From positions 124,001 through 188,000 of the forward strand of contig NZ_JAFCMB010000002.1 in the NCBI RefSeq assembly GCF_018130145.1: a stretch of DNA of 64,000 bases, in the 5' to 3' direction. The notes under the pieces are model-generated. The model saw only the letters and a list, made by a program, of their open reading frames with translations. It did not search any database and had not been told where the DNA came from. Positions 17,853 to 25,669 of the stretch are shown here, one piece after another. A program made the translations under genes and the position numbers. Source of the DNA: Bradyrhizobium sp. AUGA SZCCT0176 (GTDB taxonomy: Bacteria; Pseudomonadota; Alphaproteobacteria; Rhizobiales; Xanthobacteraceae). How positions within the stretch are numbered: position 1 is the first letter of the stretch; each line of letters opens with the position of its first letter.

Positions 17853-19243
17853 CCGGTTAGGTTCGGCCGCGCGCCGCTGGCGCAGGCCTGTTCGACGCAG
17901 CGGCTGGCGCGGAGGATTTTCTCCTCGCTGAACATCGGCCCCACGATCTGCAGGCCGATCGGCAAGCCTTCGACAAAACCACACGGCACCGAGGCCGCGG
18001 GCTGGCGGGTGAGATTGAACGGCCACGTCAATGGCGTCCAATCGAACCACTGGGGAAAGCGCGCCGAATCGGGCGTGTCGATGCCGGCGGCGAAGGCGGT
18101 GATGGGAATGGTCGGCGTCAGCAAGAGATCGTAGTGCTGATGGAAGTGATGCATCTGCTGGCTGAGCGTGCGCATGTCGGCATAGGCCGCCTGCAATTCG
18201 CTCGCCGAAATATCCTGGGCGGCGATGACCAGTCGCAGCAGGCCAGGATCGAGCGCCGCCAGTTGCGCGCCGTCGAAATCGCGCACCACAGCGGCATGCG
18301 ATGCGCCCCAGATCACTTCCAGTGCAGGCTGCGCAGCTGACAGATCCAGATCAATGCTCTTCACGTCGGCGCCGGCCTTCACCAGTGCGTCGATGGCCGG
18401 CTGCATGCCGGCGACGACTGCAGGCTCGGTGACCGGGAAGCCGAGATCGGGCGACCATGCGATTTTCATTCCCGCCACCCCCTGGTCGAGGCCGTCGAGA
18501 TAGTCGATGCCGCGATAGGGAATGGCGAAGGAATCCCGCGCATCGGGGCGCGTCAGCACGTTCAGCAGCAGCGCGCTGTCGGCGACGTCGCGCGACAGGC
18601 CGCCATAGACCGCGAGCGTTCCCATCGGCCCCAGCAAATTCGGCACCACGCCGTAGCTCGGCTTCAATCCGAACACACCGCTGAATGCGGCGGGGATGCG
18701 GATCGAGCCGCCGCCATCGCCGCCGGTGGCCAGCGGCACGACGCCCGCCGCAACCAGGGCGGCCGAGCCGCCGCTGGAGCCGCCGGGCGTGCGGGAAGTA
18801 TCCCAGGGGTTGCGCGTGATGCCGGTCAGCGGGCCGTGCGTAATCCCCTTCCAGCCGAATTCCGGAGTCGTTGTCTTGCAGAAGAACACCGCGCCGGCCT
18901 CACGCAGCCGCGCGACACCCGGCGTATCTTCGGCGCTGGGCGCCGTTGCGGTCGAATGCGAGCCGATGCGCATCGGCCACCCCTTGACATGTCCGGTGTC
19001 CTTGATCGCGACCGGCACGCCGTCGAGCGGCCCCATTGGCTCACCGCGACGCCAGCGTTCCGCCGACTCTGCAGCTAATCGTCTCCCCTGCGGCTCATCC
19101 AGCAGGCACGTGGCATTGAGAGCCGGATTGACCGCATGCAGTCGCGCCAGGGTCGCTTCCAACACATCGACCGGCGACAGGTCGCCCTTGGCGAAGCGCC
19201 GGGTCATCTCGCGGGCGGAAAGCCAGTTCATATCGTCGGACAT
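17831..19243 (-). CDS. Amidase signature family hydrolase
   Basis: 470 aa from the ATG at 19243. The Ser-cisSer-Lys triad is visible: VAIKDTG (Lys81), TPGGSSGGSAALVAAGV (cis-Ser156) and GGDGGGSIRIPAAF (nucleophile Ser180). Length and motifs fit the amidase signature family; the substrate is not predictable (aryl or aliphatic amides, or carbamates). The start is 9 nt beyond the stop of the AhpD-like gene on the same strand, so the two form a bicistronic unit. Longer starts up to 19333 overlap that gene. Confidence 0.93.
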   Translation of the reverse strand: MSDDMNWLSAREMTRRFAKGDLSPVDVLEATLARLHAVNPALNATCLLDEPQGRRLAAESAERWRRGEPMGPLDGVPVAIKDTGHVKGWPMRIGSHSTATAPSAEDTPGVARLREAGAVFFCKTTTPEFGWKGITHGPLTGITRNPWDTSRTPGGSSGGSAALVAAGVVPLATGGDGGGSIRIPAAFSGVFGLKPSYGVVPNLLGPMGTLAVYGGLSRDVADSALLLNVLTRPDARDSFAIPYRGIDYLDGLDQGVAGMKIAWSPDLGFPVTEPAVVAGMQPAIDALVKAGADVKSIDLDLSAAQPALEVIWGASHAAVVRDFDGAQLAALDPGLLRLVIAAQDISASELQAAYADMRTLSQQMHHFHQHYDLLLTPTIPITAFAAGIDTPDSARFPQWFDWTPLTWPFNLTRQPAASVPCGFVEGLPIGLQIVGPMFSEEKILRASRCVEQACASGARPNLTGQPNVKV

Positions 19244-19251
19244 CGCGCGGG

Positions 19252-19803
19252 CTACTCGGCGGCTTCGCGCGCGGGGACGCTCGGCTCGATATCGCATTGC
19301 AGGATATCGGTGAAGCGGTTGAAGGCGCCACACAGGGCGATGCGCCAGGTCAGTTCGACAATCTGGGCTTCGGAGAAATGGTCGCGAAGGCGGGTAAAGA
19401 TTTCGTCGCGGGTCTTGCTCCAGTTATTGTTCACCGCAACGGAATATTCGACCACGAGCTTGTCGACGGCGTCGAGTTCCGGATGGTCGTTGTAGTCGAG
19501 CAGCCGTTCGGCGCCCGCTTCCGATACGCCCTGGATCGCCAGTTTCGGCGCGTGGTGCGAAACGCAATAGTCGCACTTGTTCAACAGGGACACCGCGACC
19601 AGCGCGATCTCCAGATGCCGTTTCGACAAGGTGCCGCTCTCGGCGAGATCAACCAGCAGCGACCACGTATGCTTGAAGATCGGCGGCCGGTGCGCCATCA
19701 CACCCGCCTGGTTCTCGAACGCGCCATAGGTCGTCATCTTGTCCCACAGCGGCTGCAACTCAGCCGGGAGATCGTTCTTGGTCTTGATCGACACGCGTGA
19801 CAT
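19252..19803 (-). CDS. Carboxymuconolactone decarboxylase / AhpD-like family protein
   Basis: 183 aa from the ATG at 19803 (MSRVSIKTKNDLPAELQPLW). LEIALVAVSLLNKCDYCVSH HAPK carries the AhpD-type redox motif CxxCxxxH (Cys77, Cys80, His84), so an alkylhydroperoxidase-like activity is more likely than decarboxylation. The all-helical CMD fold is expected. It is the first gene of a two-gene unit with the amidase. Confidence 0.9.
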   Translation of the reverse strand: MSRVSIKTKNDLPAELQPLWDKMTTYGAFENQAGVMAHRPPIFKHTWSLLVDLAESGTLSKRHLEIALVAVSLLNKCDYCVSHHAPKLAIQGVSEAGAERLLDYNDHPELDAVDKLVVEYSVAVNNNWSKTRDEIFTRLRDHFSEAQIVELTWRIALCGAFNRFTDILQCDIEPSVPAREAAE

Positions 19804-20090
19804 GGATTTATCCTTGGCCGAGGATGAGAATTGCGGTGATGTTGCCACAGACAGACAGATTTGGCGCGGCCTGCCTGGAATAGCAGGTCTGTCCGTGGTG
19901 AGTATTGTCAAACATGACTCCACCCATGCGTCGTCCCGGCGAACGCCGGGACCCATACCGCGTGGCGCCCGTTGTTGAAGAAGACCGCTAACGCCAGCGC
20001 TCCCGCCGATGGGCCGCGGAGTATCGGTCCCGGCTCAAAGGCCGGGACGATATGAGGAGAATTCCTGCTGCATATCTAGGACATGAATTC
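19804..20090. repeat. Intergenic region with CGTCCCGGC...CCGGGACGA palindromic element
   Basis: CGTCCCGGCGAACGCCGGGA near 19933-19952 and CCCGGCTCAAAGGCCGGGAC GA near 20030-20050 are short hairpins of one palindromic repeat type. No gene is supported in this stretch. Confidence 0.5.
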
Positions 20091-20608
20091 GCGTTCTCGC
20101 GGCGCATTGCGCCCGAGGTTTTTCAAGAGTTTCCGCCCCTCTCCAATCCGAGGGCGCAGGGAAGACCGGGTGCGCGCTGCACCCGCGGTCTCGTGTGCAA
20201 TTGTGCAACAAGAGTGCGCACAGGAGCATACAGGTCCAGCGGAGAGCATCCGGCCTTCCCTGCGCAATGGCTTTACGGCTTACTTCGTGCTCTCCTCGGT
20301 CGGGCCGAGCTCGTTGTCACCGTCATCAGTCAGAAGCCTGAGCTTTCCACCAACTTGACGCCAGCATCGGGGCGTCGGGACCACACGACTTCACCGTACG
20401 CTTCAGAGCGCTCGTCAGCCGCAACTGTTGCGTCCATCGCAACCCGTCCAACGTCCGTGACGACGGCCGACGCCCTCTGAGTGGGACGGGATGGCGAGAA
20501 ATATGCCCCTGATTTGCCCTTCTGGAAACGCGAAATATTTTTTATTTCGGGACTTGACGTCAATTACGAAAATCGGAAATGATTTGCCCGACGGGTTGTT
20601 TTGTCGCA
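20091..20608. repeat. Dispersed ~520 bp repeat, copy 1
   Basis: This stretch aligns over its whole length with 29685-30208. Shared words include GCGCAGGGAAG-CCGGGTGCG, CTGCACCCGCGGTCTCGTGT, CCTTCCCTGCGCAATGGCTT, TCCATCGCAACCCG and, at the right end, CGGGTTGTTTTGTCGCA. The copies are clearly related but diverged, with small indels. Short open frames inside are mirrored in the other copy only because of the repeat and show no protein-like conservation. Neither copy encodes a transposase. The right end abuts the peptide-deformylase-like gene's upstream region. Confidence 0.8.
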
Positions 20609-20740
20609 CCCTGCGACCCAACTTTCGGCATTGCGAGTGCGACGGGTCGCGCGAATGCGCGCCCGATGAAAGCTCCGCGACGCAATCCATCGCGCCACTC
20701 GCGAGGTTCACGCGCGCCATCGTGTGCGCTACAACAGCTC

Positions 20741-21238
20741 ATGACCATCCGTCCCATCGTCCGCTATCCCGACCCGCGCCTTGCGCTCACCGCGCAGCGA
20801 GTGACCGCGTTCGACGGCGCGCTGCGCGAGCTGGCGACGGATATGCTCGAGACCATGCACGCCGCGCCCGGCATCGGCATCACCGCGCCGCATATCGGCG
20901 TCTCGCTTCGCGTCGTCGTGCTCGATCTCGACCCGGTCGACGGCGCACGGACCTATGTCAATCCGGAGATCGTCTGGGCCTCCCCCGAGATGATCATGCA
21001 TCAGGAAGGCAGCGTCTCGATGCCCGGCGTCAACGACGACATCGAGCGACATGCCCGGTTGCGGATCAGCTATCATGACGTCGACGGCCATGCCCGAACC
21101 GAAGAATCGCAAGGCCTCCGCGCGGTCTGCCATCAGCATGAGATCGATCAGCTCAACGGGATTTTCTGGATCAGGCGGCTGTCCCGGCTGAAGCGCGAGC
21201 GGCTGATCAAGCGGTTTGAGAAAGTGTCGCGGGGTTGA
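20741..21238 (+). CDS. Peptide deformylase homologue lacking two metal ligands
   Basis: 165 aa from the ATG at 20741 (MTIRPIVRYPDPRLALTAQR). The fold is that of peptide deformylase: motif I GIGITAPHIG (44-53; usual GxGLAAPQxG), motif II EGSVS (89-93; usual EGCLS) and motif III HEIDQLNG (133-140; usual HExDHLxG). Thus the Cys ligand is Ser91 and the second His ligand is Gln137, while His133 and Glu134 remain. Canonical Fe/Zn binding is unlikely, so N-formyl-methionine removal is doubtful; the true deformylase should be elsewhere. Start at 20741 gives the canonical N-terminus of the family. Confidence 0.85.
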   Translation: MTIRPIVRYPDPRLALTAQRVTAFDGALRELATDMLETMHAAPGIGITAPHIGVSLRVVVLDLDPVDGARTYVNPEIVWASPEMIMHQEGSVSMPGVNDDIERHARLRISYHDVDGHARTEESQGLRAVCHQHEIDQLNGIFWIRRLSRLKRERLIKRFEKVSRG

Positions 21239-21347
21239 GGAGCGATCAGTCGCCGGCCGCAATGACAGAACGTATTGCGCCGACCAATCTGGATTAATTG
21301 AAATTTGTACCAATATTCCTATGTCCACATGTAACGAGGTGCCTGCA

Positions 21348-22010
21348 GTGAAAATGGTGGTCTTGGGAGCAACGGGAACGACCGGCGGGCTCGTCGTGGA
21401 CGAGGCGCTGGCGGCCGGGCATGACGTGACCGCCTTTGTCCGCAACGCCGGGGCGGTCACGCCGCGTCAACGGCTCACGGTCGTCAGCGGTTCGATCGAG
21501 GACGAGGCCGCCATGTGCAAGGCCTTCGTGGGGGCGGATACCGTCATCTCCTGCCTCGGCGCCCGCGTTACGGTCGGTACCCTGCTCCGGGGAACCGATT
21601 TTCAACGGCGAATGCTGCCCAAGGTTATTTCGGCGATCAATCAGGCGGGAGTGAAGCGCTTCGTCCTTATGTCCTCCTTCGGTGTTGGCGAAACGGCGGC
21701 GAAGGCGTCGCTGCTTCCCAGGATTCTGTTCTACTACTTCATCGCCAAGAGGCTGTTCGACGACAAATCCATTGCCGAGCAGGCGCTCTCCCGTTGCGAA
21801 GCGAACTGGACCGCGGTCTATCCAGTGAGCCTGTGGAAGGGACCGCCCGATCCCGCCTGGGATCTCGTGGCACTGAACAAGGTGCGCAACGTTCCGGGTC
21901 TTCCCAAACTGGCCTTCGCCACCGTCGCGAAAGTGCTGGTCGCTTTGGCCTCCGACCAGACCCAGGCCGGTCAGAAACTGCTGCAGACCGTGCCGGGCGG
22001 ATGGCGCTGA
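21348..22010 (+). CDS. NAD(P)-binding NmrA/SDR-like protein
   Basis: 220 aa from the GTG at 21348, which has GAGG 8 nt upstream; an in-frame ATG at 21321 is the alternative. VKMVVLGATGTTGGLVVDEA is an atypical-SDR (NAD(P)H-binding, PF13460-like) Rossmann motif, followed by VTAFVRNAG, IEDEAAMCKAFVGADTVISC LG and KRFVLMSSFGVG. Such proteins are putative NAD(P)H sensors or oxidoreductases acting on flavins/quinones; the substrate is unknown. Monocistronic, with the convergent RidA gene 91 nt downstream. Confidence 0.85.
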   Translation: MKMVVLGATGTTGGLVVDEALAAGHDVTAFVRNAGAVTPRQRLTVVSGSIEDEAAMCKAFVGADTVISCLGARVTVGTLLRGTDFQRRMLPKVISAINQAGVKRFVLMSSFGVGETAAKASLLPRILFYYFIAKRLFDDKSIAEQALSRCEANWTAVYPVSLWKGPPDPAWDLVALNKVRNVPGLPKLAFATVAKVLVALASDQTQAGQKLLQTVPGGWR

Positions 22011-22101
22011 CAGGCTGGCGCGTCGCTGGCTTGCTGCGCCGATCTGCATTGCTGATTGCGGTGACACGGCGCTTTTCTCGTTGCGATACGCCGCCATCCA
22101 A

Positions 22102-22500
22102 TCAGGCAGACTGCGGAACGCGCGCGATGACCTTGATCTCGAAATCGAAGCCAGCCAGCCAGTTCACGCCCACCGCGGTCCAGTTCGGATAAGGCGCCTC
22201 GCCGATCGCCTTCAGCCGGATCGGGCCAATCGTCTCCCACTGCCTGGCCGGGTCGGTGTGGAAGGTGGTGACGTCGACGACGTCGTCGAAGGTACAGCCG
22301 GCGGCCTTCAGCACGGCGGCGAGATTGTCGAAGGCGAGCTGGACCTGCTTTTCGAACACCGGCTCGGGCGAGCCGTCATCGCGGCTGCCGACCTGGCCGG
22401 AGACGAACAGCAGGTCGCCGGAGCGGATCGCCGCCGAATAGCGGTTGATTTCGTATAGCGCCTGCCGGCCGGCAGGGAAGATCGCGTCGCGCTTGGCCAT
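22102..22500 (-). CDS. RidA family protein
   Basis: 132 aa from the ATG at 22500. The RidA/YjgF fold shows YSAAIRSGDLLFVSGQVGSR, QLAFDNLAAVLKAAGCTFDD VVDVTTFHTD and RPNWTAVGV-like YPNWTAVGVNWLAGF near the C-terminus. The conserved Arg of imine-deaminating RidA at the C-terminal third (usually RxxVEI) is not in its usual place (FDFEIKVIARVP), so this may belong to the Rid1-7 non-deaminase groups. Divergent from a TetR gene with a triple operator between them, so likely TetR-regulated. Confidence 0.88.
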   Translation of the reverse strand: MAKRDAIFPAGRQALYEINRYSAAIRSGDLLFVSGQVGSRDDGSPEPVFEKQVQLAFDNLAAVLKAAGCTFDDVVDVTTFHTDPARQWETIGPIRLKAIGEAPYPNWTAVGVNWLAGFDFEIKVIARVPQSA

Positions 22501-22564
22501 CGGTTCACTCCATTCGAACAGGCAAGACCCGGCCGCAACGGTCGCGGCCGGCGGGAGCATTGAT

Positions 22565-22629
22565 ATACGCCCCGTATGCCGCTATATCTGTTCATACGCG
22601 CCGTATGTCAATGGCATACGCGGCGTATG
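22565..22629. promoter_or_regulatory. Three ATACG-N3-CGTAT operators between ridA-like and tetR genes
   Basis: Three dyads of one consensus lie in the divergent promoter: ATACGCCCCGTAT (22565-22577), CATACGCGCCGTATG (22593-22607) and CATACGCGGCGTATG (22615-22629). Centres are 29 and 22 bp apart, roughly whole helical turns (about 2.8 and 2.1). They are the expected operators for the adjacent TetR regulator and would let it repress both directions. Confidence 0.75.
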
Positions 22630-22649
22630 TTTTTTGATGGGAGTTGGCT

Positions 22650-23246
22650 TTGGTCGCAAAGCGACGGGCGCAGATGGTGGAGAAGACCCGGGCCAAGCTC
22701 ATCAGGGCCGCCCGCAAGGCGTTTGCGGCGGAGGGCTACGCGGCGGCGTCGATGGACGATCTGACCGCCAAGGCCGGCCTGACGCGCGGCGCGCTCTACC
22801 ACAATTTCGGCGACAAGAAGGGCCTGCTGCAGGCGGTGATCGACCAGATCGACGCGGAAATGGTGGCGCGGATGCGCGCCGTCCAGGACCGGGCCAAGAC
22901 CGCGTGGCTCGGATTTCTCGACGCCAACATCGCCTTTATCGAGATGGCGCTGGAGCCGGAGATCCAGCGCATCATGCTGCTGGACGGGCCGGCCGTGCTC
23001 GGCGATCCCTCGCGATGGCCGAACCAGAACGAGTGCCTGCGCACCACGACGCAAACCATCCAGGCGCTGATCGATGCGAAAACCGTCAGGCCGGTGGATG
23101 CGGAAGCGGCCGCCCGGCTGCTCAATGGCGCCGCGCTCAGCGCCGCGCTGTGGATTGCCGCGGCCGACGATCCCCGCGCCGTTCTTGCCAAGGCAGTCGC
23201 GGCGTTCCGGCATCTTGCGGTCGGATTGCTGCAAATCGAGCAATGA
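22650..23246 (+). CDS. TetR/AcrR-family transcriptional regulator
   Basis: 198 aa from a TTG at 22650 with GGGAG 6 nt upstream; a TTG at 22644 is the alternative. KTRAKLIRAARKAFAAEGYA AASMDDLTAKAGLTRGALYH NFGDKKGLL is a textbook TetR HTH. The C-terminal domain (LLDGPAVLGDPSRW...) resembles the TetR_C_33 type. No ATG start is available near the HTH, so translation is probably weak. It most likely represses itself and the divergent RidA-like gene through the three upstream dyads. Confidence 0.92.
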   Translation: MVAKRRAQMVEKTRAKLIRAARKAFAAEGYAAASMDDLTAKAGLTRGALYHNFGDKKGLLQAVIDQIDAEMVARMRAVQDRAKTAWLGFLDANIAFIEMALEPEIQRIMLLDGPAVLGDPSRWPNQNECLRTTTQTIQALIDAKTVRPVDAEAAARLLNGAALSAALWIAAADDPRAVLAKAVAAFRHLAVGLLQIEQ

Positions 23247-23268
23247 CGTCGCAATAGTCACAGCAACT

Positions 23269-23793
23269 TCACCGCTGCGCCAGGCGCTTCTCATAACGCC
23301 AGATTTCGAGATCGAACGGGCCGTCAACGGTATCGAGGCGGTTGACCATCGTCCGGGCGAGATACCATCCGCTCTTCTCGTAAAATTTTGCGGCGCGCGA
23401 ATTGCCGATCGCACAGGCGAGCCAGGCCGTCTCGACGCCGCGCTGCGACATCTGCACCTCCGCATCCGCGATCAGCGTGGCCGCGACACCCGTGCCGCGC
23501 GATGCCGATGTGACGTAGAACTGATTGAGTTCATCGCCCTTCAGCATCGCAAAGCCCAATGGCGCGCCCAGCGGGCCGACCACCCGCACATCGGCAAGCG
23601 CGGCGGACATCCGTTCGGCAAAATCTTCAAACGTGCGGGCACGCGCCAGCGCCGGCGGCAGGATCGCCGCGTGGGCATCCTGCCAGCCGTCAGACCACAG
23701 GCGTGTCAGCACGCTGGTTTCGGAGGGGTCGGCGGGTCTTGGCTTCATCGCGTCAACATTATCCTCAGTCATATCGGTTGGAAACCTCATCAA
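23269..23793 (-). CDS. GNAT-family N-acetyltransferase
   Basis: Up to 174 aa; in-frame ATGs at 23793, 23772 and 23748 make the start uncertain, and the conserved region begins after all three. LNQFYVTSASRGTGVAATLI ADAEVQM is GNAT motif A with the acetyl-CoA pyrophosphate loop (SRGTGVA), and WLACAIGNSRAAKFYEKSGW is motif B. The substrate is unknown. It lies convergent to the tetR gene, 22 nt apart. Confidence 0.88.
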   Translation of the reverse strand: MMRFPTDMTEDNVDAMKPRPADPSETSVLTRLWSDGWQDAHAAILPPALARARTFEDFAERMSAALADVRVVGPLGAPLGFAMLKGDELNQFYVTSASRGTGVAATLIADAEVQMSQRGVETAWLACAIGNSRAAKFYEKSGWYLARTMVNRLDTVDGPFDLEIWRYEKRLAQR

Positions 23794-23830
23794 TCCGACG
23801 GCGAAGTTGACTCCGCCGGCGACAAAAGCA

Positions 23831-23854
23831 ATACTTCGCTACATGGTGAAGTAT
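23831..23854. promoter_or_regulatory. ArsR operator overlapping the start codon
   Basis: ATACTTC-N10-GAAGTAT is a perfect inverted repeat with 7 bp arms whose spacer contains the ATG of the arsR-like gene (23843). Binding here would block the transcription start or early elongation, giving tight autoregulation of the arsR-AHSA1-GST operon. Confidence 0.6.
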
Positions 23855-24181
23855 CAAACGTCCCGTATGGACCGCACGTTTTCCGCGCTCGCCGATCCTA
23901 CCCGGCGGGCCGTCCTGCTACGGCTGAAGGAAAAACCCGGGCTTTCGGTGAGCGAGCTCGCCCGGCCGTTTTCGCTGAAACTGCCTGGAATGATGAAGCA
24001 TCTGGATGTGCTGTCCGATGCGGGATTGATCAAGCGCACCAAAACCGGTCGCACCGTGTCGGTCCATCTTTCGGTCCGGCCGATGCGGGAGGCCATGGAG
24101 TGGCTCAAACGGTATGAGCGGCTCTGGACGGTCAGCCTCGATCGCCTTGTTGCGCTCGTGGAAGAGGACGGCGAGCGATGA
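23843..24181 (+). CDS. ArsR-family transcriptional regulator
   Basis: 112 aa. MDRTFSALADPTRRAVLLRL KEKPGLSVSELARPFSLKLP GMMKHLDVLSDAGLIKRTKT GR is a complete winged-helix ArsR domain without the metal-binding Cys of ArsR/SmtB, as usual for the regulators paired with AHSA1 genes. It starts with MVKYQTS at 23843. The stop overlaps the AHSA1 start (ATGA), giving a three-gene translationally coupled operon with GST last. Confidence 0.93.
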   Translation: MVKYQTSRMDRTFSALADPTRRAVLLRLKEKPGLSVSELARPFSLKLPGMMKHLDVLSDAGLIKRTKTGRTVSVHLSVRPMREAMEWLKRYERLWTVSLDRLVALVEEDGER

Positions 24182-24630
24182 CGTGGAGCCTGCCGAGCGT
24201 GACCATCGTGCGCAGAATAAAGGCCTCGCCCGCCAGGGTTTGGGCGGCGATCACGCAGCCCAAACTGATGATGCAGTGGTGGGGTCCTGATGCCGGGCCG
24301 ACACTGCGCGCCGAGGCGGACGTGCGGCCGGGAGGCCGCTTCAGCGTCGTCTTCCGGTTGCTGAACGGCGAGGAGCACAATCCCACCGGAATTTATCAGG
24401 AGGTGATTCCCGAAAGGAAGCTGGTGTTCACCTGGGACTTGCCGGGAACGAGGGAACGCGAGTCGCTGGTCACGTTTCTGCTTGAGCCTGACGACGGCGG
24501 CACCAGGCTGACATTGCGACACGAGCATCTTCCCGACGAAGAGGCGCGCAAGAGTCACGAGCAAGGCTGGAGCGGCCTGCTCGACAAACTACCCGTCTTT
24601 CTCGAGGTTTTTTCTGGAGAAGCCGAATGA
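24178..24630 (+). CDS. SRPBCC / AHSA1 protein paired with ArsR
   Basis: 150 aa. VTIVRRIKASPARVWAAITQ PKLMMQWWGPD, EADVRPGGRFSVVFRLLNGE and TLRHEHLPDEEARKSHEQGW SGLLDKL are the usual AHSA1 landmarks. The ligand is unknown. Starts in the stop of arsR (ATGA) and ends in the start of the GST gene (ATGA). The ArsR-AHSA1 gene pair is one of the commonest in proteobacteria; the added GST suggests an electrophile or xenobiotic context. Confidence 0.92.
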   Translation: MTWSLPSVTIVRRIKASPARVWAAITQPKLMMQWWGPDAGPTLRAEADVRPGGRFSVVFRLLNGEEHNPTGIYQEVIPERKLVFTWDLPGTRERESLVTFLLEPDDGGTRLTLRHEHLPDEEARKSHEQGWSGLLDKLPVFLEVFSGEAE

Positions 24631-25274
24631 GCGACCTGATCCTCACCACCTTCGATTGGGTTCCCGAACCGCCGCGCGGCTATGTGCGTGACATCCGGGT
24701 GCGTTGGGCGCTGGAAGAGGCAGGCCTGCCCTACCGGGTCGAGAGCGTGCCGTTTCGCGATCGGAGCGCCGAACATTTCGCCCACCAGCCCTTCGGCCAG
24801 GTGCCGTGGTTGACCGATGGCGACATCTCGATTTTCGAGAGCGGCGCGATGCTGCTGCATCTCGGCGAGCGCAGCAACGCGCTGATGCCCAGTGATCCGC
24901 GCGCTCGCAGCGATACGAAGCAATGGCTGTTCGCGGCGCTCAACTCCGTCGAGATGGCCAGCCTGCCCTGGTCCCTGCTCATCTTTTCCGGCAACACCGG
25001 CGACACGCCGGCCTGGAAACTCTTTGACGGGTTCCTCCATCAGCACCGGCTCAAACACATGGAGGCCGTGCTGGCAGGACGCGAATGGCTCGCCGGGACA
25101 TTTTCCGTCGCCGACATACTCATGGCGGATGTGCTGCGCCTCGTCGCCCGGTTCGACGGCCTCGCAAAATATCCCGCCTGTCACGACTATGTCGCGCGCG
25201 CCACGGCCCGAGCGTCTTTCGTGAAGGCGCACGCAGACCAGTTGGCGCATTTTGCTGCGGCAGATGCAGCTTGA
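24627..25274 (+). CDS. Glutathione S-transferase family protein
   Basis: 215 aa. The thioredoxin-like N-terminal domain has RDIRVRWALEEAGLPYRVES VPF, HFAHQPFGQVPWLTDGDISI FESGAMLLHL, which carries the cis-Pro (QVPWL) and the ES pair binding the glutathione gamma-glutamate. The helical C-terminal domain ends with FSVADILMADVLRLVARFD, the conserved N-capping box. Conjugates or reduces an electrophilic substrate with glutathione in the cytoplasm. Last gene of the arsR operon, coupled by ATGA. Confidence 0.92.
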   Translation: MSDLILTTFDWVPEPPRGYVRDIRVRWALEEAGLPYRVESVPFRDRSAEHFAHQPFGQVPWLTDGDISIFESGAMLLHLGERSNALMPSDPRARSDTKQWLFAALNSVEMASLPWSLLIFSGNTGDTPAWKLFDGFLHQHRLKHMEAVLAGREWLAGTFSVADILMADVLRLVARFDGLAKYPACHDYVARATARASFVKAHADQLAHFAAADAA

Positions 25275-25322
25275 GATTTCTTCACCGCGTTTTCGAACCT
25301 CGTCGGCACCCAAGCGACGCCG

Positions 25323-25338
25323 TGTGACATCCGTCACA
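25323..25338 (+). promoter_or_regulatory. CRP/FNR-like dyad upstream of double-glycine peptide 1
   Basis: TGTGA-CATCCG-TCACA is a perfect match to the CRP-type consensus TGTGA-N6-TCACA. It ends 80 nt before the ATG at 25419. Equivalent sites stand 75 and 81 nt before the ATGs of two other double-glycine peptide genes in this window. Confidence 0.7.
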
Positions 25339-25378
25339 GCGACGGGAGGCGTCCTGCGGCATTGATCTGCCCATCGAC

Positions 25379-25394
25379 GGCGGAATGGTCCGCC
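25379..25394 (+). promoter_or_regulatory. Conserved 5' leader hairpin of double-glycine peptide 1
   Basis: GGCGGA-ATGG-TCCGCC forms a perfect 6 bp stem with a 4 nt loop, ending 24 nt before the ATG. Similar GGCG-type hairpins end 23 and 24 nt before the ATG of the peptides at 50781 and 53066. Confidence 0.55.
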
Positions 25395-25418
25395 CGACCT
25401 GACAAGGAGTGGACGACA

Positions 25419-25580
25419 ATGCAGAACATGGAACAGAAGACCTCGGAAATCCGCGAATTGACCGATGCAGAGCTCGAGGCGATCAGCGGCGGTAACATCT
25501 TCGGCGACATCGGGCGCTGGATCGTTCGCCGTTTGAAAGGAGACGGCGACCTTCGCCGTGCGACCGACCGCCCGAACTAA
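25419..25580 (+). CDS. Double-glycine leader peptide 1 (putative bacteriocin/RiPP-like precursor)
   Basis: 53 aa from the ATG at 25419 with AAGGAG 9 nt upstream. The N-terminus has a typical GG leader: EIRELTDAELEAISGG, with the L-x4-L-x2-I-x-G-G pattern recognised by C39 peptidase-containing ABC transporters. Cleavage after Gly25 would free a 28-residue core beginning NIFGDIGRWIVRRLKG, rich in Arg (six) and probably an amphipathic cationic helix, without Cys. No export or modification enzyme is adjacent. It has its own promoter region and a strong downstream hairpin, so it is a monocistronic unit. Similar leaders occur at 50781, 53066 and 53264. Whether it is antimicrobial or a signal is unknown. 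Confidence 0.8.
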   Translation: MQNMEQKTSEIRELTDAELEAISGGNIFGDIGRWIVRRLKGDGDLRRATDRPN

Positions 25581-25594
25581 ATCATCTTCCAGAC

Positions 25595-25630
25595 TGACCC
25601 CCGCGGCGGGAGCCGCAATCGCGGGGGTCA
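25595..25630 (+). terminator. Terminator hairpin of peptide 1
   Basis: TGACCCCCGCG (25595-25605) and CGCGGGGGTCA (25620-25630) form a perfect 11 bp stem 15 nt after the stop. A short T-tract (CTTTT) follows about 10 nt later, so it may be an incomplete intrinsic terminator or an RNA-stabilising hairpin. Confidence 0.75.
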
Positions 25631-25669
25631 GGCTGTGGGCTTTTGCTGCCAATCCCCGACGGCCGTTCG

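Noticed and set aside
20035..20229. Small minus-strand frame in repeat copy 1 (similar frame at 29639-29821 in copy 2)
   Set aside because: Similarity between the two translations comes from the DNA repeat itself; frames differ in ends and lack ribosome sites.
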